From the NCBI GenBank assembly GCA_025331445.1, contig JAIWNE010000011.1, positions 248,001-312,000 on the forward strand: DNA of 64,000 nucleotides, given 5' to 3'. This DNA comes from Blakeslea trispora. Its lineage: Eukaryota > Mucoromycota > Mucoromycetes > Mucorales > Choanephoraceae. A program made the translations under genes and the position numbers. Under the pieces are notes generated by a model. It was not told the origin of the DNA. It was given only the letters and a program-made list of their open reading frames with translations, and searched no databases. Of this stretch, positions 60,704 to 64,000 are shown in pieces. Numbering within the stretch: position 1 is the first letter of the stretch; each line of letters starts with the position of its first letter.

Positions 60704-61371
60704 TTTATACATTTACTCAAGGATCAATGTAACAAGTCTTTCTAAAATAGAAAGTTGGTTCTCATTGGCTTGTTTCATTTAGCAATCCGAGTTTTTGTTA
60801 CCGCAATCTGAACTTTTTACCGGCGCAATCTAAAACAATTTAAGTTCAATCTTTTTCTCTTGGAGTGGCAATCTATTTCTGGAAAAGGTGTAGCAATGAT
60901 GCTGACATTTCGTAGAGTGACAAGATAATAACAACAATAAACGGGGAATACGCTTGTCTTTGTTATTTGTAAATCCACAATAGAATATGGTTGGCTACAA
61001 TGCATTTCGCAAATAACACTCTTTGAATCCGAATGAGCATAGTATACTGAACAATGACACATAAAGAAGTACTTTATCCTACTATCAACATAGCTATAGT
61101 AGAGTGTACAGCCATCAGTCTTATCATGGCTATGCTGATAGAGAGCCATAAATGATACTGATAAACAATGAAAACAGTCTAACACCTGGTAGCATAAGTG
61201 GAAACAAGATATCTTCTTTTTTTTTTTATATTTACAATACTACCCAGAAAAAAAAATACTCAATCATTAATAGGTTGAATAACGCCATTCATCTTATAGA
61301 CATGAATAGATTAGCCTGTAAATCTGGGTTAACTTTCGCAGTAGAGAAGAAATTGACAAGACAAAAGTACA

Positions 61372-61535
61372 GTCAGACCTATTGAATTTGGCGTTTCATA
61401 AAAAATTAATGGCTCATTCGTCAATATTGCTTCATCCTAATTTGGGTTGTTTGAGTGTCTACTGAGATGAAACAATATTGGCAAATACACCATTAATTTT
61501 TTATGAAACGCCAAATTCAATAGGTCTGACTGTAC
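61372..61535. mobile_element. Free copy of the CAGTCAGACC MITE
   Basis: TA-CAGTCAGACCTATTG at the left and CAATAGGTCTGACTG-TA at the right; the TIRs match over roughly 65 bp with a short unique centre. The same termini surround the centre of the giant palindrome. Confidence 0.9.
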
Positions 61536-62304
61536 AAAGGATAAGCAATTGCCGAAGTAAGCGAACACAAACAAACTGAATTCTGGATAAGGTTCTAATG
61601 TTGCTACAATCGGCTCAAAGTATTCCGAACAAAGGCTTTATTGTAAAAATAAAAAAAAAAGACAGCCTTGTTATCAACCCAAAATGAAATAGAAGGCATG
61701 TGTTGTATCCATACAATATCAGCCATTTTCTCTCTTTAAGCCAATATATATTTGTATTGCACTACATAACCTCGCTAAATGCACCAAAAAGTACCTTGTA
61801 TCATTGAAATAATCTGAATCTGTAATCATTCTGAGGTCATAAGACTATCTACATATTTGCCTAATATGATACTGAATCTGATTCTGATTGAAGAAAGAAA
61901 AACAGTGGCAACTGGAGATATAAAGATTCCCCTACAAGAGCTGCATCAGCAATAGAGCAACAAGAGTTAAAGGATCCGTTATCTTCCATCAGTTTAATCA
62001 TAAGGTCTTGTGCTTCTTCAACAAATGCTTCCAAAAGAAAAAATAAGCAAATTCAAAAACTGAGGCGAGCTAATCGAAGCAAGCTGATTATAACTAAAGA
62101 TAACAGTACTTGCTACATAACTGGCTAACAAATAGAAACCTTCTTGTCGAATGCTTGGGCACAAAACCAACTTCTGCTATAGATTCTTGCAGCTTCAAGT
62201 AACTACAATTAGATTTTTAAACAAAAGACCAATCTGAGTATGAAAGCTTTTGTCTTTTCAAGAAAAAAAAAAGCCAATTGTTTTTTTTTTAGTTTTTAGT
62301 TTTC
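61536..62304. other. Intergenic upstream of the WD40 gene
   Basis: AT-rich, no recognised ORF. A poly-T run immediately precedes the ATG. Confidence 0.5.
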
Positions 62305-63756
62305 ATGTCTTTTAATATACCAGGATACTTTTTGGACCAAAAAACTAAAAAATTATACAAAATACAACCTCATGGACCTTTCAGTCTACCGGAGTTAAGA
62401 AAGCGTGTCGAAAGAGAAGAAGCAGAAGCAGCAATACAAAACGCTGCAGCTTCTGCACTTAGTACTCAACAGTTGTCAAATCGAAAGCCACCTAGCCTCC
62501 AACAGTTTTTACATGCTCGTAAAAAAGGAGACTTCACATCTCCAAAACTAGGCTGGCAGTCACTCATAGCGCAGCTTCAGTCAAGGTCGAGATTGCAGTT
62601 ACAAGAGAGGAAAGTTATGCAAAACCGTATGTTTGTAGGACTGACAGGTGGACCAGACGATTTGGGAGAAATGTTCATTGCAAATCATCAGACTATCTTA
62701 TCGCATTATGGATATCAGATCGATCCTCAATTTTCTGCATGGCAATTAGGACGATGGAGAAACGAACACTCTTTTACTTCACTGCATCTATCTAGTAAGA
62801 TTCAAGGACATGGCGGACAGACACTACAAACCCTAACGGGTACCCTGGGTGGATCAATACGTCGGTTTGTGTTTCCAAAACTACCTCCTATATTACAAGA
62901 AGAAGCAAGGCAACTGTTTTTAGATGAGGAGCAACACAGAATTGTATCACCACAAGGGAACGTTATTCCATGCTTATCAAACCTTACCTCTTATAATGGT
63001 TATGAAGGCATGAAGATTTCTAAACTCTATGAGGTTAAAAAGGATTTGTTTTGGTCTTCTTGTGTGCATGATTTAGTCAATCAGACAGTCATTGGAGGAG
63101 ACCAAAAAGTGTATTTGTTAGACAGTGACCTTTTCCGTCCTATTTATTCACAAAAGGTGACATCTTCTGTTTTTGCTACACACATCTCAGATTACTGCCC
63201 ATTCACCCCTTGGCTTGGCCATCGCAATGGACAGATACAGCTGATGGACAATCGGCATCCTAATACTCGAGTCAACATCACACGTCAATTCAATCACACA
63301 TCTTCTGTCATTCATTTACAAAGCTTGTCGAACTCTTCTTTGCTCTCTGTCTGTGTTAATGGATCCGTTCATGTCTGGGATATTCGAGGCGCTGCTAGAC
63401 CTGTTCGCACGCTGAAGGGACATGTAAATGAAAGCAACTTTCATCTGGGCGTGGACTTTGATGACACAAATCAGCTACTTATGCTGGCAGGTGATGATGG
63501 ACGTGTACGTATTTGGTCGCTATATGATACTCATCGTAACGACCCCACATGGGTTTCTTCTAAATTCGATGTCTCCGTTCCTGCTGTCAAATTCATGTGT
63601 AACACCAATCAGTTCCCTCGGCTGCAAGATTGCTGGTCATCCATTTTGCCCAATACACCTATTACCTCTAGGCAGATACCCGGTGTTATGCTCTTTGGTA
63701 CCACGGACGATACGAGCGATTCTACATATATTGAATGGATGACCACTGTTGATTAA
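62305..63756 (+). CDS. DCAF4-like WD40-repeat protein (CRL4 substrate receptor)
   Basis: Single exon, 483 residues. The start MSFNIPGYFLDQKTKKLYKIQ matches the conserved NLPGFYYD..K.RYFKI-type N-terminus of DCAF4/WDR21. Beta-propeller repeats follow, with clear WD ends: VNGSVHVWDIRG, then ARPVRTLKGHVNESN and AGDDGRVRIWSLYD. Such proteins dock on DDB1-CUL4 as substrate adaptors. The absence of introns and the poly-T before ATG are unremarkable here. The family call rests on the N-terminus plus propeller; substrate unknown. Confidence 0.75.
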   Translation: MSFNIPGYFLDQKTKKLYKIQPHGPFSLPELRKRVEREEAEAAIQNAAASALSTQQLSNRKPPSLQQFLHARKKGDFTSPKLGWQSLIAQLQSRSRLQLQERKVMQNRMFVGLTGGPDDLGEMFIANHQTILSHYGYQIDPQFSAWQLGRWRNEHSFTSLHLSSKIQGHGGQTLQTLTGTLGGSIRRFVFPKLPPILQEEARQLFLDEEQHRIVSPQGNVIPCLSNLTSYNGYEGMKISKLYEVKKDLFWSSCVHDLVNQTVIGGDQKVYLLDSDLFRPIYSQKVTSSVFATHISDYCPFTPWLGHRNGQIQLMDNRHPNTRVNITRQFNHTSSVIHLQSLSNSSLLSVCVNGSVHVWDIRGAARPVRTLKGHVNESNFHLGVDFDDTNQLLMLAGDDGRVRIWSLYDTHRNDPTWVSSKFDVSVPAVKFMCNTNQFPRLQDCWSSILPNTPITSRQIPGVMLFGTTDDTSDSTYIEWMTTVD

Positions 63757-63888
63757 TTGTTTTGTAGATATGCTTTATTCATAACTTAGATGTAAATAGA
63801 TCCGTGTTTGAAGTCTCACACACTGCTTCACTTTTGACTTGTAATAGTCAACAACTCCATAACATCATTACCAGGCCAGAAATTTCCT

Positions 63889-63893
<5 letters not shown>

Positions 63894-63921
<28 letters not shown>
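63894..63921. repeat. Poly-T tract (~28 nt) downstream of the WD40 gene
   Basis: An uninterrupted T run about 140 bp after the stop codon. Probably a slippage-prone homopolymer; no retrocopy is associated. Confidence 0.85.
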
Positions 63922-63923
<2 letters not shown>

Positions 63924-64000
63924 ATCTTATTTTACTTTTTGTCACCTTTGAATTGGTTTGGTATGATGAGCAATAAAAAAAAAACTCAACAAGAGCTAAA

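Larger units (their letters stand above)
54583..60890 (+). mobile_element. Tc1/mariner-like element (CACCTTTTCC termini) with nested Crypton and mini-Helitron
   Basis: TA at 54581-54582 and 60891-60892. The ends are CACCTTTTCCAGAAATAG and CTATTTCTGGAAAAGGTG, the same terminal family as the giant palindrome. Subterminal ATTGCAC/GCGCAAT motifs repeat at both ends. The transposase is reduced to its DNA-binding half (54672-55319) plus scraps to 55.68 kb. A Crypton gene (57.13-59.88) and a 135-bp Helitron derivative (60569-60703) lie inside. Confidence 0.8.
54532..60942. repeat. ~48-bp inverted flanks of the 6.3-kb element (split palindrome)
   Basis: Left flank 54532-54580 (…TTATCTTGTCACTCTACG, AAATGTCAGCATCATTAC) and right flank 60893-60942 (GCAATGATGCTGACATTT, CGTAGAGTGACAAGATAA) are inverted copies with only a few differences. 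Joined at the TA they form a ~100-bp near-perfect palindrome. The flanks lie outside the CACCTTTTCC termini. Confidence 0.9.

Overview
This window is nuclear DNA of an early-diverging filamentous fungus, most likely a member of Mucoromycota (Mucorales-like). It is AT-rich, has short GT-AG introns of about 45-145 nt, and encodes fungal/opisthokont housekeeping proteins. It also carries Helitron, Crypton, PiggyBac and Tc1/mariner-like elements and a multi-copy-looking nuclease-like gene family. The species cannot be named from the sequence alone.

Host genes, left to right: the N-terminus of a PPR-like mitochondrial protein (1-465, minus); a DHHC palmitoyltransferase (3.66-4.98 kb, plus) with a huge TG microsatellite in its last intron; the exosome-cofactor helicase SKI2 (5.03-9.49, plus, 12 exons); a Sam37/metaxin-like outer-membrane protein (10.48-11.83, minus); a class I phosphatidylinositol transfer protein (11.95-13.03, minus); a secreted GH43 arabinanase (33.28-34.22, plus); the RNase P subunit RPP1/p30 (34.30-35.31, minus); an acidic unknown protein (35.74-36.29, minus); AP-2 alpha adaptin (42.18-45.60, plus); a Dma/Chfr-type FHA-RING ligase (45.76-47.24, minus); a Ppn2-like phosphatase (49.42-50.49, plus); a KXD1-like BORC/BLOC-1 subunit (51.39-51.84, minus); an F-box/LRR protein (52.51-54.00, plus); and a DCAF4-like WD40 protein (62.31-63.76, plus). 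These are ordinary genes in no evident cluster.

Between them lie three mobile regions. (1) 13.16-28.89 kb is one giant palindrome: two arms of about 7.5-7.7 kb around a 528-bp unique centre. Its ends look like Tc1/mariner termini (TA-CACCTTTTCC / GGAAAAGGTG-TA). The arms carry smaller inverted-repeat elements, a 140-bp tandem repeat, an RPD...ExK (PD-(D/E)XK-like) gene that is open in the left arm and frameshifted in the right, and decayed relatives. At the middle, a MITE and then a 2-kb element sit concentrically, each at the symmetric TA. (2) 29.3-32.5 kb holds an apparently intact PiggyBac transposase and a LINE remnant; 36.44-41.44 kb is a nearly intact Helitron with one nonsense codon. 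(3) 54.58-60.89 kb is a Tc1/mariner-family element inserted at the exact TA centre of a ~100-bp palindrome. It contains a gutted transposase, a complete-looking Crypton tyrosine recombinase gene and a 135-bp mini-Helitron that shares both ends with the 5-kb Helitron.

The most interesting theme is palindrome-centred insertion. The 54.6-kb case shows it directly, and the giant palindrome shows it concentrically, although inverted duplication is a real alternative there. A second theme is that all the in-frame stops I found in the decayed mobile ORFs are TAA/TAG/TGA positions explicable by C-to-T change from CAA/CAG/CGA.
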